NCBI RefSeq assembly: GCF_022539505.1
Contig: NC_061514.1
Span: forward strand, 328,149,090 to 328,213,089
Reading direction: 5' to 3'
DNA length: 64,000 nt
Source: Lolium rigidum
Lineage: Eukaryota > Streptophyta > Magnoliopsida > Poales > Poaceae
The notes beneath the pieces are model-generated. The model saw nothing but the letters and a program-made list of their open reading frames with translations. It was not told the origin of the DNA and made no database searches. Position numbers and translations under genes: made by a program. Position 1 is the first letter of the stretch, and each line of letters starts with the position of its first letter. Positions 1 to 10,842 of this stretch are shown one piece after another.

Positions 1-316
1 CAATCCTATACAATTCTACAGGAACCCAGCAGGGGCCGGCGAATTCTTAGCGATTTCTGAGGGTCTTTCCGCCCGATACCGTAGACTTGTTTGGTTTGCT
101 TTCGCCGCGCAATGTTGGGCCCTTTGGAACGTTATGAATAAGATGATTTTTGATGGCTCGTTTATCACTAACCCGGCTGATGTTCTCTACAAAATGCTCA
201 TTTATATGCAGCAATGGCGGATGCTGGTGAAGTCGAGGGATAGAAGCCTGCTGGACGCGGCGATGGAGGAGATCAAGCGTCTTCATTCCAGCCAAAGGGA
301 GCAAGCCCAAGCCTGA
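1..316 (+). pseudogene. 3' end of a LINE ORF2 (reverse transcriptase C-terminus)
   Basis: The frame ending at the TGA before 317 reads as the C-terminus of a plant non-LTR retrotransposon ORF2. A run 'AAQCWALWNVMNKMIFDG' lies at about 104-160, the usual tail that follows the zinc-binding region of plant LINE reverse transcriptases, and it is followed by a Trp/Arg/Lys-rich tail. The polymerase domain would lie upstream of the window, so this is a truncated view of an element, not a gene in itself. The assignment rests on family pattern recognition. Confidence 0.7.
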
Positions 317-516
317 GTGTTTTTTCTTTATCTTTGTATCTGGTTCAGGACTTGTGTTGGCTGTGGGTGTGTTTTTTCGGACGACCTGGGGCTGGGAGCT
401 CTCCGATGTGTGTGCTATGTGTGCTGCATGGTTTGTATGTTGAGGATTCTGTCAGTTGTGGCTTTATTAAGTTAAAGCAGGGCCTTAGGACCTTACCTCT
501 AAAAAGTCGCGATTGA
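317..516 (+). mobile_element. LINE 3' UTR and terminus
   Basis: About 200 bp follow the ORF2 stop. The segment ends in 'gccttaggaccttacctctaaaaa' type sequence, a form common at Triticeae LINE 3' ends. No long poly(A) tail is visible, so the exact 3' boundary near 505-516 is approximate. Confidence 0.5.
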
Positions 517-1587
517 ATACTTCCTTGCCCCGAAAAAGGATGTAATTCTTTTTTATAGGCTCATCAGCCTAGCTTGCCATAAAACATCAGCAATCACAAA
601 AACGGGTTAAACTAGATTCAGCGCACTGGTGCAAAAAAATATTTAAATGAAATATTATCTATCGGTCAACAGAATTGTTTCAATCTTTGCTCTGTGTTTT
701 GTGGTCGTAGAGGGGAACTCTTTTTTTCCTTCAAATCAAAAAAAGAGGGGAACTCTTTTTTGTTCTTTTCTTTTTGAGGGTAGTACAGGACTCCTTTACA
801 CAACACACCGGCTGTGGCACAACTCGCCCCCACTGCCGGCAGAAAGGGGTATTTTCATCTGATTTTCTGTTACTTACTTGCTCTGTTTCATTGTATGTAG
901 ACATATTTTGTGCATATATATATATATAATCTGCGATGAAAATTATGAAACGGATGGGGTAACTATTTCCTTTTTAATTAATATATTGGGCAAAAACTTT
1001 TGCTGCATCTTAGAAAAGGCAACGGAGCCAACCCAGGTAGAACTTTTGCTTATGGGGCTGTCTGGCAAAGACCATACAAGTCTCGATTCCGTGAGAGCCG
1101 TTCAATACTGGTGCCAGGAGATAGTCTGTGAGAAGTTAGTGTAATGGTGTTTGCCTTTGGTACCCCAGTTATGTAATGCTCATGTGGCTATTTCTAGTTG
1201 TGCCTCCCAGTTTTCCTTTTTGTGTTTGTAAGACTATGCCTTAACTGTTGAGTTCACAGCTCGCTGGAACTTTGTGACATTTGGTTGCATTTTAATGGAA
1301 CCTGGGTTTCACCCCTTTTTATCTAAAAAAGGTAAGGTGTCAAGGTTACTAATAACGTATTTTGTCTTTCCTAGTTTAAATTTTAGTGACAAAATTTACA
1401 CTAAAAACAAAATGCATTATAAATAAGATTTAGATGGGATCTCACTTGACACTCTAGCTAGAAGAAAACAAAGGAAAAGGGACAAGGCATCAACTTAGCT
1501 GGGATAAAAACATAGAGGAAATGCAAACACAGCACACCGTGCGTGATTAGCGGATGAGCCGACTAAGTTGTATAGACGTTCTTCTTT

Positions 1588-1588
<1 letters not shown>
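517..1588. other. Intergenic, no supported gene
   Basis: No ORF here has a recognisable domain. There is a short TA microsatellite near 915-928 and a duplicated 'ggggaactctttttt' at about 712-756. Nothing else is evident. Confidence 0.5.

Positions 1589-1618
<30 letters not shown>
1589..1618. repeat. A30 homopolymer
   Basis: Thirty consecutive A on the plus strand, 20 bp beyond the splice donor of the NLR exon fragment, so poly(T) in that gene's first intron. It could be a retroposon tail but I find no flanking target-site duplication. Confidence 0.7.
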
Positions 1619-1619
<1 letters not shown>

Positions 1620-1639
1620 CGGCGTGTTAATGTACATAC

Positions 1640-1906
1640 CGTTACAGCAGCCGATGCCCTCGTGTCTTGCAACTCGTCGACCATGTCCATGATCCTGTAG
1701 GCGGCTTGCCTGACCTGCCGCAGCCATTCCGTCGAGAAATTGCGATACAACAGCTGCATCTCGGCTTTCTCCAGCACCGGCTGGATGAGCTCAAGCGCAT
1801 CCAACATCTCCCGCAGGTCACCGGTGAAGTTCAAATGCACCACGGCTTCATCTCCTATGGTGGATCTGAGCTTTGCACAGGCCCTCTGGACGATGGCTTG
1901 GGACAT
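1640..1906 (-). pseudogene. Orphan Rx-type coiled-coil exon of an NLR gene
   Basis: The minus-strand ORF starting at ATG 1906 encodes about 89 residues typical of an Rx N-terminal coiled coil: 'MSQAIVQRACAKL' at the start and 'WLRQVRQAAYRIMDMVDEL' further on, the last part an EDVID-like motif. The reading frame meets a good donor (AACG|GTATGT) at 1640/1639. No NB-ARC or LRR exon follows at lower coordinates, where a poly(A) run and a LINE remnant lie instead. It is therefore either the detached first exon of a broken NLR gene or the end of one continuing beyond the window. It is not a copy of the NLR at 29072, whose N-terminus differs. Confidence 0.65.
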
Positions 1907-2095
1907 GGCTACTTCTTGCTCCTACAGAGCTCTCTATGTTTCTGGTCAAACGATGGGAGTACATAGAGAGAGTGAGAGTGGACGAATCACTCCGGGGTTG
2001 GCTCACACTCGTAATCATTGAGCTGCTTGTATGGCTGTGGCGGCTCAGGCTCAGGGGAGCCCCTTGGGACGCCTCCAGGCCTCGTTCGGCCCATC

Positions 2096-2098
2096 TAA
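2096..2098. other. Target-site duplication TAA, left of element A
   Basis: TAA immediately precedes GAGCATCTCCAACAGA. The same trinucleotide follows the inverted terminal repeat at 4375-4377, as expected for PIF/Harbinger insertion. Confidence 0.85.
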
Positions 2099-4374
2099 GA
2101 GCATCTCCAACAGAACGCTATATCGCGGCGCGCCAAAAGCAAAAATCTGCGCGCGCTAAACCGTTGCCGCGCGCATGATCGATTTCTCCTCCGCCGGGTG
2201 CGCCATTTTGCAGCGCGCGTTGGCGCGGTAAAATAGCACCTCCGCCGGACGCGCCATTTTGCAGCGCGCGCGGCGCGGCGCAAACAACAAACACACACAA
2301 GTATGCATCCAAGAAGATTAAACAATATATAAAAATTCACAAATATATTGTACCATCCAAATACAATACATTGTTCACAATAATACTTCACACCAAATAC
2401 AACACGTCCAACATACAATAATACAACATGGTTTTGAGACAATACAACACATAGTTTTCAAACAAATACAACAAATATGCAACTATTGTTGTCCATTCCA
2501 ATTCCACCATTCTTCCATGAGATCTTTTTGAAGCTCATCATGTGTGTCGTTGCACCAAATGACATGGTATGAGGCAATGAATCGGGCAATCCTATGTGCG
2601 GACCTCGTCACTTGCACGGGAACCCCCATCAAGTCGTAGTGGGTATGATCCACATCTTTTCCGCGATCATCCTCTATAATCATGTTGTGCATGATTACAC
2701 ACGCGGTCATGATATACCAAAGGTATTCTTGATCCCAAAATCTAGCTGGTCCTCTAACAATGGCAAATTGGGCTTGCAAAATCCCAAATGCTCTCTCTAC
2801 ATCTTTCCTAGCCGCCGCTTGTGCATTGTGGAATTGAGTTTGCTTTTTACCTTTTGGTTGAATAATTGGCTTCACAAATGTTTGCCACCTTGGATATATG
2901 CCGTCGGCGAGGAAGTAGCCATAGTTGTACTTGTGGCCATTTGCTTCAAACTCCACCAATGGACCTTCCCGCATTGCAAGTCTTGTCATCAGTGGTGACC
3001 GTTGAAGAACAATGATGTCATTGCAAGATCCGGGCATTCCAAAGAAAGCATGCCATATCCAAGTCTCTTGGTCGGCCACCGCTTCAAGTACTATGGTGGT
3101 ATCCTTCTTGTAGCCTTTGAATTGTCCATGCCATGCCGCTGGATAATTCTTCCAACTCCAATGCATACAATCAATGGAACCAAGCATACCGGGAAACCCC
3201 CGGTTGGCGTTGATCTCCAAAAGCCTTGCCGTGTCTTGAGCATTGGGGGCTCTCAAGTATGTGGAGCCAAAGACATTGACAATTGCGACGACAAAGCGCT
3301 TCACACACAAGATAGAAGTGCTCTCTCCCATGGCCAAATGATCATCAACAAGATCCGCCGGTATACCATATGCCAACATACGCAAGGCGGCGGTCACCTT
3401 TTGATATGTGCTATGGCCAAGTTCTCCGGCGGCATTCCTCCTTTGCTCAAAGAAGCGATCATATTTGGTGACCTCCGTTGCAATGTGCTTGAACAAGTTG
3501 AGACTCATCCGGAAACGCCGCCGAAAATAGCTTTCGGGAAAATCGGATTCTCATTGAAATACGACCGCATCAATTTCTCATGCCCTTCAATTCTTTCTCT
3601 CCACAACTTCTGTCTACCGAACACCGATCCACCAAATTTTGGCCTCTTAACGGCGCGGTATGCTAATAGTATCGATATGTTCTCCTCTTCTTCTTGATCG
3701 AACTCGTCATCAGATGAATCATATGAGGAACTCTACAAACATATGTATGAAATTACTTCACTATGAACTTTTGTAGCTACTTGGCGAGTATAATAGAGGC
3801 CGGCCGGCGGAGGTTCATACCTTGCGAGCAAATGGGCGAGCACCATGGGCGCGCCATGTTGCAAGCAAGCTCGACGACGACGAGGACGACATGTCGACGC
3901 CTCGCGCGGAGGAGAACGCGACGGCGGCGCGAAGGGGGCCGCGGAGAAGGACCGCCGACTACAACTCGTCGCTGGCGGCCGCGCGAGCGACACAGTGCGG
4001 CGGAGCGTCCGCCGCTGCCAGGAGGAGGTGCGGGCGACGCGGATCTACGACGCGGCGGCGCGCAGCAGCGGGGGCGGAGTCGACCGGCGGCGGCTGGATT
4101 TCGCGCCGGCGGTAGGTGGGGAAATGAAGGCGCGGGCGCGGGGGAGGAATTTTCCAGCCGTTGGCTTTTTCACGCTTGGACGAGCGATGCCGCGCGCTGT
4201 AGCCGACGCGCCAGATATGCCGCTCCGGATTGTGCAAAAAACCGCGCGCCCTAAAAAATTTACAGCGCCGCGCCGTTTACCGCGCCTGCTGGAGCGCCAC
4301 ATTCTGTCCCGCGCGCGCTATATCGGACGTTTTTATGCCGCGCGGCCTATATAGCGCGTCTGTTGGAGATGCTC
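2099..4374 (-). mobile_element. PIF/Harbinger DNA transposon (element A)
   Basis: The 2,276-bp element begins GAGCATCTCCAACAGA and ends TCTGTTGGAGATGCTC, near-perfect terminal inverted repeats that continue imperfectly into 'CGCTATAT'. It is flanked by TAA target-site duplications (2096-2098 and 4375-4377). Subterminal regions are very GC-rich, full of GCGCGC, and the middle encodes a Harbinger transposase on the minus strand. I do not see the separate Myb/trihelix-like ORF that autonomous PIF/Harbinger elements usually carry, so it may be non-autonomous. Confidence 0.9.
2483..3734 (-). pseudogene. Harbinger transposase (DDE_Tnp_4/HARBI1 family), one frameshift
   Basis: The main ORF (3508 to 2483, 341 aa from 'MSLNLFKHIATEV') is a HARBI1-like DDE transposase that would cut and rejoin element ends in the nucleus. 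The acidic triad is present: Asp in 'GSIDCMHWSWKNYP', Asp in 'YFLADGIYPRW', Glu in 'RKDVERAFGILQ'. Upstream, 3734-3521 encodes the expected N-terminal part in another frame: an acidic 'SSDDEFDQEEEE' stretch, then 'YRAVKRPKFGG' and 'KLWRERIEGHEKLMRSYF'. The switch lies at about 3520-3535, where one G seems missing after 'NPIFP'. An acceptor-like 'tttgtag' sits at about 3735 and a possible short first coding exon at 3857-3821. The frameshift probably inactivates this copy, though the catalytic core is open. Confidence 0.85.
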
Positions 4375-4377
4375 TAA
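4375..4377. other. TAA shared between elements A and B
   Basis: This trinucleotide is both the right target-site duplication of element A and the left one of element B. B's right copy is at 25070-25072. Confidence 0.75.
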
Positions 4378-4652
4378 CAGCATTTCCACCCGCGTCCTCA
4401 AATTGTTTGGAAGACGTGTGTCGTTTGTGTCGTGTTTGTGAGACGTCGCTCTTCAGCCGTATTTAAAATACTACTCCCTTCGTTCCTTTCTATAATGCCT
4501 ATTGTTTTTTCGTTTTTGTTTTAGTATATATTTTTATTTTAGTAGATAAAAGAAATGTGTAGGTACTGCTAATATTCAAAGCGATGCAATATAAACAAAT
4601 TACATATAAAAACTTTGAAAAATAAATAAATAAATTATATATAAAAAATAAA

Positions 4653-4817
4653 CTACTTCTTCTTTGATGGCCCTACCTCGTCGTCCTCGCTGTGGCGCTT
4701 CCTACTCGTCACCTCTTCCGAAGAGGCAGTGTCGTTCGACGCATTAGATGAACTTGTGTCCTCCTCATCGTCGACGGTGCTCGCCGGCTGCGCCTGCGCC
4801 TTCACCAGTGGCGTCAT
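4653..4817 (-). CDS. Small acidic, lysine-tailed ORF carried by element B
   Basis: A 54-residue open frame (ATG 4817, TAG 4653). The middle is Ser/Asp/Glu-rich ('DDEEDTSSSNASNDTASSEE') and the C-terminus is basic ('SRKRH' and a terminal 'SKKK'), like a bipartite nuclear localisation signal. The open frame continues upstream without an ATG, so this may be the last exon or 3' part of a longer protein. It occupies the same place and orientation within B as the cargo ORFs of C and D. No known domain is recognised; expression is unproven. Confidence 0.4.
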   Translation of the reverse strand: MTPLVKAQAQPASTVDDEEDTSSSNASNDTASSEEVTSRKRHSEDDEVGPSKKK

Positions 4818-5187
4818 CCTGGCAGCTTTCACTCGTTGTCGGTGTCTGATGGCAGCTGAGAGAGGTCGCTCATAGGGAGAGAGGAGAGCTTTCGATGAAT
4901 GGCGGCCGGTTGTAGATCAGAGTAAGCGCATATGTAGGGGTCTCATTGAGCGCGGATGAACGGCAACGCAGATATCAAAGAGAGCAGCGGTTGCTCTTCC
5001 GCATAGTTTGTGCTCTATTCTGGCGGTTCGCGCGTTGATCGATGCGGTTGCCAATGCGACGGTTCCCCTTCTCGGCAACTGCACCGTCCCTAGATAGATG
5101 GTGGTTGAGCGGCCGTCCGTGAGTCGCTAACGCGTCAGGCCCGCATCTCCTGGCGTCGCATTTCGTTACGTAGGCGTGTCCGGAGCG

Positions 5188-5192
5188 TCTCC
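5188..5192. other. Target-site duplication TCTCC, left of solo LTR
   Basis: TCTCC directly precedes the TG of the LTR at 5193 and is repeated at 24954-24958 directly after its terminal CA. Confidence 0.85.
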
Positions 5193-6815
5193 TGTAATAT
5201 CCCAGGTATTGGGGTTACAAAAATAGAGGAAACAGATGTGTGCATTGCATTCATACATAGAAAATATGGGGAATTTTCGCGCTTTAAAGTAAAACAGTCA
5301 CAGTAACTGAAGTTTCACTTGACCTTGGTGGAATTGAAGTAGCTCATCAATTCAAGCGCTATAAACCTCAAAGTGACTTTGTTAAAACCTTGTTTTGGGT
5401 AGAGATGATTTGATCTAAGGGGTTAGATCAAATGGAACTAATAATCAACACAACAACACCTTACTCAATGAACAATTGCTTGAACTTATAAAAGATTATA
5501 ATGTGGTAATCCTTGACATAACATATGAACACCAATTCAATTGCAATTCAAGTAACAATAAAATGGAGAAACTATTCTTGACTTATATTTTACATGTCTT
5601 AAATTAATCCTTGCTCAGTCTATTTTAGAATAAAGGGCAACCTTTGAACTAAAGTGTTAGGTTGTAAACCATTTTCCTTGGAGTGGTGGGACAACCTAAC
5701 ATCACATGGAATAATACCATATCCATGAACTGATAAAGTAAGGAGGAGATTAATTCAACCAAGATAGCCAAGTGGAGTTCTAGACTAAAGCCCTATTGAG
5801 ATCTTGGGAGTACACCATAAACCCTATAATAATCCATTCCTATAGAAGAGAGCTCAAGATCTGGTGTTACACTCAAGTTAGTTGAGGAAACACTTGGTTT
5901 TAAGGGAGAGATCTACCCAAATATCCAAAAGGTTAAACCATCATTTCTTGAGAGAACCCTAAGTTAAAATCTCAGACATTCTCCTGGGATATAAACTAAT
6001 GAGGCAACCATAGTAGTCCCATTTAAGGATGTAAATTAGAAGTACTATACCTTAGTTGATCAAGACAATGCTTGATCATGGAAGTGAGAAACCTATTTAG
6101 TGAGAGATACCTTAGGGATCCAAACCTTGATCATTATAAATTGAGTGATGACCATAAACCCTAAGAACTTGAGATAGAGATATTAAGAACAAGTGGATCA
6201 TGCCTAATCCATGATCATGCTTTGGAGAAATAGGAGAATAATCCAAGTGCTAACACTTATATGACTAGTAGATCTTATTCACCACATGAAATCATAGGGG
6301 GATAACTAGTAAGCAACCCTAGACTTATATCCTAACTTTAATTTGTGAATCACATGGTGATCATCAGTAGAACCCTGTCACATCTATATTCCAATTATTC
6401 CTCAATTAAAGGATTTAAGAAAACCTTAGAGTAACACTCCATACTTTATATGGTGAAGAAACCATTAATCCATATAACCAAAGTTAACTATAAAAAAGAA
6501 ACATGACTACTTTAGTTACTTGAACAATAGATTAAGGATATAATAGAAATCTATTGATATAAGATAAAACCAATTCTCAAGTCCTTAATAATTAAAGGAG
6601 AACAGAAACAATTAAACAACTAACCTTATTACCTTGGTTAGGGAAGATTAAATCCTAGCAAATGCAATATGGAGACACCCCATCTCTATAACCTAGAATT
6701 AAATCTCAACCCTAGTTTATGTATCACTATGGTGATCATAATACAAACCATGTCATAGTTGAGAGTCAAACCAATTGCCATTAGGTGAATCTCATTAGAA
6801 CCTTAGGATTGCTCA

Positions 6816-7957
6816 TGATGGCGTGTAACTCACACGTTCGTTGGGAACCCCAAGAGGAAGGTATGATGCGCACAGCAGCAAGTTTTCCCTCAGAAAGAAA
6901 CCAAGGTTTATCGAACCAGGAGGAGCCAAGAAGCACGTTGAAGGTTGATGGCGGCGGATGTATTGCGGCGCAACACCGGAGATTCCGGCGCCAACGTGGA
7001 ACCCGCACAACACAACCAAAGTACTTTGCCCCAACGAAACAGTGAGGTTGTCAATCTCACCGGCTTGCTGTAACAAAGGATTAACCGTATTGTGTGGAAG
7101 ATGATTGTTTGCAAGAAAACAAGTAAAAACAAGTATTGCAGCTAGATTTGTATTTCAAGTATAAAAGAATGGACCGGGGTCCACAGTTCACTAGAGGTGT
7201 CTCTCCCATAAGATAAAAGCATGTTGGGTGAACAAATTACGATCGGGCAATTGACAAATAGAGAGAGCATAACAATGCACATACATGTCATGATAAGTAT
7301 AGTGAGATTTAATTGGGCATTACGACAAAGTACATAGACCGCCATCCAACTGCATCTATGCCTAAAAGTCCACCTTCGAGTTATCATCCGAACCCCTTCC
7401 AAGTATTAAGTTGCAAAGCAACGGACAATTGCATTAAGTATGGTGCGTAATGTAATCAACAACTACATCCTTAGACATAGCATCAATGTTTTATCCCTAG
7501 TGGCAACAACACAACACAACCTTAGAACTTTCGTCATCTGTCCTAGGTATCAATGAAGGCATGAACCCACTATCGAGCATAAATACTCCCTCTTGGAGTT
7601 AAGAGCAAAACTTGGCAGAGCCTCTACTAATAACGGAGAGCATGCAAGATCATAAACAACACATAGGTAATAACTTGATAATTAACATAACATGGTATTC
7701 TCTATCCATCGGATCCCGACAAACACAACATATAGTATTACAGATAGATGATCTTGATCATGTTAGGCAGCTCACAAGATCCAACAATGAAGCACAATGA
7801 GGAGAAGAAAACCATCTAGCTACTGCTATGGACCCATAGTCCAGGGGTGAACTACTCACTCATCACTCCGGAGGCGACCATGGCGGTGTAGAGTCCTCCA
7901 GGAGATGAATCCCCTCTCCCGCAGGGTGCCGGAGGAGATCTCCAGAATCCCCCGAGA
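6816..7957 (-). mobile_element. Element X, 3' LTR, distal segment
   Basis: The reverse complement of the Y LTR, starting at its terminal ...CGCCATCA (here TGATGGCG at 6816) and running back to about LTR position 456. The rest of this LTR (positions 1 to about 437) lies at 15681-16118. Element Y inserted between the two pieces, with loss of roughly 20 bp. A clear 5-bp target duplication for X is not found because its other LTR is truncated. Confidence 0.8.
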
Positions 7958-9143
7958 TACGGAAAACCTTCCAGAGACACCGCCGCCGCCAATCCCATCT
8001 CGGGGGATTCTGGAGATCTCCTCCGGCACCCTGCCGGAGAGGGGATTCATCTCCCGGAGGACTCTACACCGCCATGGTCGCCTCCCGGAGTGATGAGTGA
8101 GTAGTTCACCCTCGGACTATGGGTCCATAGCAGATAGCTAGATGGTTGTCTTCTCCTCATTATGCTTCATTGTTGGATCTTGTGAGCTGCCTAACATGAT
8201 CAAGATCATCTATCCGTAATGCTATATGTTGTGTTTGTCGGGATCCGATGGATAGAGAATACCATGTTATGTTAATTATCAAGTTATTACCTATGTGTTG
8301 TTTATGATCTTGCATGCTCTCCGTTATTAGTAGAGGCTCTGGCCAAGTTGAAGCTAGTAACTCCAAGAGGGAGTATTTATGCTCGATAGTGGGTTCATGC
8401 CCGCATTGATATCCGGGGAGTGACAGAAACCCCTAAGGTTGTGTTGTGCTGTTGCCACTAGGGATAAAACATTGATGCTATGTCCGAGGATTTAGTTATT
8501 GATTACATTACGCACCATACTTAATGCAATTGTCTGTTGCTTTGCAACTTAATACTGGAAGGGGTTCGGACGATAACCTGAAGGTGGACTTTTTAGGCAT
8601 AGATGCAATTGGATGGCGGTCTATGTACTTTGTCGTAATGCCCAATTAAATCTCACTATATTTATCATGACATATATGTGCATTGTTATGCCCTCTCTAT
8701 TTGTCAATTGCCCGACTGTAATTTGTTCACCCAACATGCTTTTATCTTATGGGAGAGACACCTCTAGTGAACCGTGGACCCCGGTCCATTCTTTAATACC
8801 GAAATACAAATCTCGCTCGCAATACTTGTTTTTTACTCGTTTTCTCGCAAACAATCATCTTCCACACAATACGGTTAATCCTTTGTTACAGCTAGCCGTG
8901 AGATTGACAACCTCACCTGTTTCGTTGGGGCAAAGTACTTTGGTTGTGTTGTGCGAGTTCCACGTTGGCGCGGAATCTCTGGTGTTGCGCCGCACTACAT
9001 CCCGCCGCCATCAACCTTCAACGTGCTTCTTGGCTCCTCCTGGTTCGATAAACCTTGGTTTTTTTCTGAGGGAAAACTTGCTGCTGTGCGCATCATACCT
9101 TCCTCTTGGGGTTCCCAACGAACGTGTGAGTTACACGCCATCA
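7958..9143 (+). repeat. Element Y 5' LTR, 5'-truncated
   Basis: Matches positions 416-1599 of the Y 3' LTR and ends CGCCATCA. The first 415 bp are missing. Its first part (7958 to about 8272) shares several variants with the X LTRs rather than with Y's own 3' LTR, for example 'ccagagac' and 'attctggagatctcc'. From about 8335 it is Y-like ('gaagctagtaactcc'). Confidence 0.8.
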
Positions 9144-9155
9144 AGCTCTTTTTCT

Positions 9156-9173
9156 CGGCGCCGTTGTCGGGGA
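9156..9173 (+). promoter_or_regulatory. Primer binding site, tRNA-Asp
   Basis: CGGCGCCGTTGTCGGGGA lies 12 bp after the LTR end. It is complementary to the 3' end of plant tRNA-Asp except for two substitutions (C for T at the first position, T for C inside). Confidence 0.75.
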
Positions 9174-9375
9174 GATCAAGACACGCTGCAAGGGGAGTCT
9201 CCACTTCTCAATCTCTTTACTTTGTTTTTGTCTTGCTTTATTTTATTTACTACTTTGTTTGCTGCACTTATATCAAAACACAAAAAAATTAGTTGCTAGC
9301 TTTACTTTATTTACTGCCTTGTTTGCTATATCAAAAACACAAAAAAATTAGTTTGCTTTATTTACTACTGCTAAA

Positions 9376-10842
9376 ATGGCCACCCCTGAAAATACTAAGT
9401 TGTGTGACTTCACAACCACAAATAATAATGATTTCCTATGCACACCTATTGCTCCACCTGCTACTACAGCAGAATTCTTTGAAATTAAACTCGCTTTACT
9501 CGAATCTTGTTATGCGAGAGCAATTTTCTGGTGTTAGTTCTGATGATGCTGCTGCCCATCTCAATAATTTTGTTGAACTATGTGAAATGCAAAAGTATAA
9601 GGCTGTAGATGGTGATATTATTAAATTGAAATTGTTTCCTTTCTCATTAAGAGGAAGAGCTAAAGATTGGTTGCTATCTCTGCCTAAGAATAGTATTGAT
9701 TCCTCGGACTAAATGCAAGGATGCTTTTATTGGTAGATATTATCCCCCTGCTAAAATTATATCTTTGAGGAGTAGCATAATGAATTTTAAACAATTGGAT
9801 AATGAACATGTTGCTCAAGCTTGGGAAAGAATGAAATCTCTAGTTAAAAATTGCCCAACCCATGGACTGACTACTTGGATGATCATCCAAACCTTCTATG
9901 CAGGACTAAATTTTTCTTCGCGGAATTTATTGGATTCAGCTGCTGGAGGTACCTTTATGTCCATCACTCTTGGTGAAGCAACAAAGCTCCTTGACAATAT
10001 GATGATTAATTACTCTGAATGGCACACGGAAAGAGCTCCACAAGGTAAGAAGGTAAATTCCGTTGAAGAATCCTCTTCCTTGAATGATAAGATTGATGCT
10101 ATTATGTCTATGCTTGTGAATGATAGGACTAATGTTGATCCTAATAATGTTCCATTAGCTTCATTGGTTGCTCAAGAAGAACATGTTGATGTAAACTTCA
10201 TTAAAAATAATAATTTCAACAACAATGCTTATCTGAATAATTCTAGTAATAACTATAGGCCATATCCTTATAATAATGGTAACGGTTATGCTAATTCTTA
10301 TGGGAATTCTTACAACAATAATAGGAATACACCCCTGGACTTGAAGCTATGCTTAAAGAATTTATTAGTACACAAACCGCCTTTAACAAATCGTTGAGGA
10401 AAAGCTCAATAAAATTGATATTCTTGCTTCTAGAGTTGATAGTCTTGCCTCTGATGTTGATCTTTTGAAATCGAAAGTTATGCCTAATAGGGATATTGAA
10501 AATAAAATTGTTACTACAGCAAATGCCATCCAAGTTATAATTAATGAGAATATAAGATTAATGGCTGAACTGCGTGCTAGGTGGGATAGAGAAGAAAATG
10601 AAAAACTGGCTAAAGAGAAAAATATAGCTAAAGTTTGGACTATTACCACCACTAGCAATGCTAATGATTCACAAGTTGCTGCACCTCCTACTATCAATGG
10701 TAAAATAATTGGTGTTGGCAATGTTTCTACTCCTAGTGCAAAGCGCGCAAAATTACTCGAAACCGCTAAAACCGCTGAAACCGCCTATGATAAACCGTCG
10801 AAATTTTTTCCAACCTTGGGGATGATAATCCCATTGCTTTAA
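9376..10842 (+). pseudogene. Element Y gag, multiple frameshifts
   Basis: Starts ATG 9376 ('MATPENTKLCDFTTTNNND'). The frame breaks near 9500-9530, after which a Retrotrans_gag domain is recognisable: 'FSGVSSDDAAAHLNNFVEL', 'LKLFPFSLRGRAKDWLLSL'. A second break falls at about 9705, followed by 'CKDAFIGRYYPPAKI' and an Asn/Tyr-rich stretch with repeated NN (about 10200-10330). A third break follows at about 10340, leading into a helical, charged region. At least three frameshifts plus stops make it non-functional. Gag would form the particle that packages element RNA. Confidence 0.8.

Larger units (their letters stand above)
4378..5192. mobile_element. Element B, left part (old Harbinger-like non-autonomous element)
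   Basis: The first 90 bp ('CATTTCCACCCGCGTCC', then 'AGACGTCGCTCTTCAGCCG') are a diverged version of the left ends of elements C and D. The 4990-5190 segment parallels the GC-rich part near the right ends of C and D. The element is interrupted at 5193 by a solo LTR and resumes at 24959. A CTCCCTTCGTTCC stretch at about 4473 looks like a fragment of a Stowaway-type MITE. Confidence 0.7.
6816..9143. repeat. Large palindrome, about 1.14-kb arms and 40-bp spacer
   Basis: Arms 6816-7957 and 7998-9143 are inverted copies of the same LTR, separated by a 40-bp spacer. They arise where the truncated Y 5' LTR abuts the X 3' LTR. Arms differ by scattered substitutions and small indels. Confidence 0.85.

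Noticed and set aside
1589..1618. A30 as tail of a retroposon
   Set aside because: No flanking duplication and no recognisable element body on either side.
3002..3697. 231-aa plus-strand frame
   Set aside because: Antisense shadow of the Harbinger transposase, which has clear catalytic motifs on the other strand.
8613..9299. 228-aa frame and related long frames at 19610-20218, 15149-15745
   Set aside because: They lie within LTR sequence and recur at each LTR copy; non-coding LTR frames, not genes.
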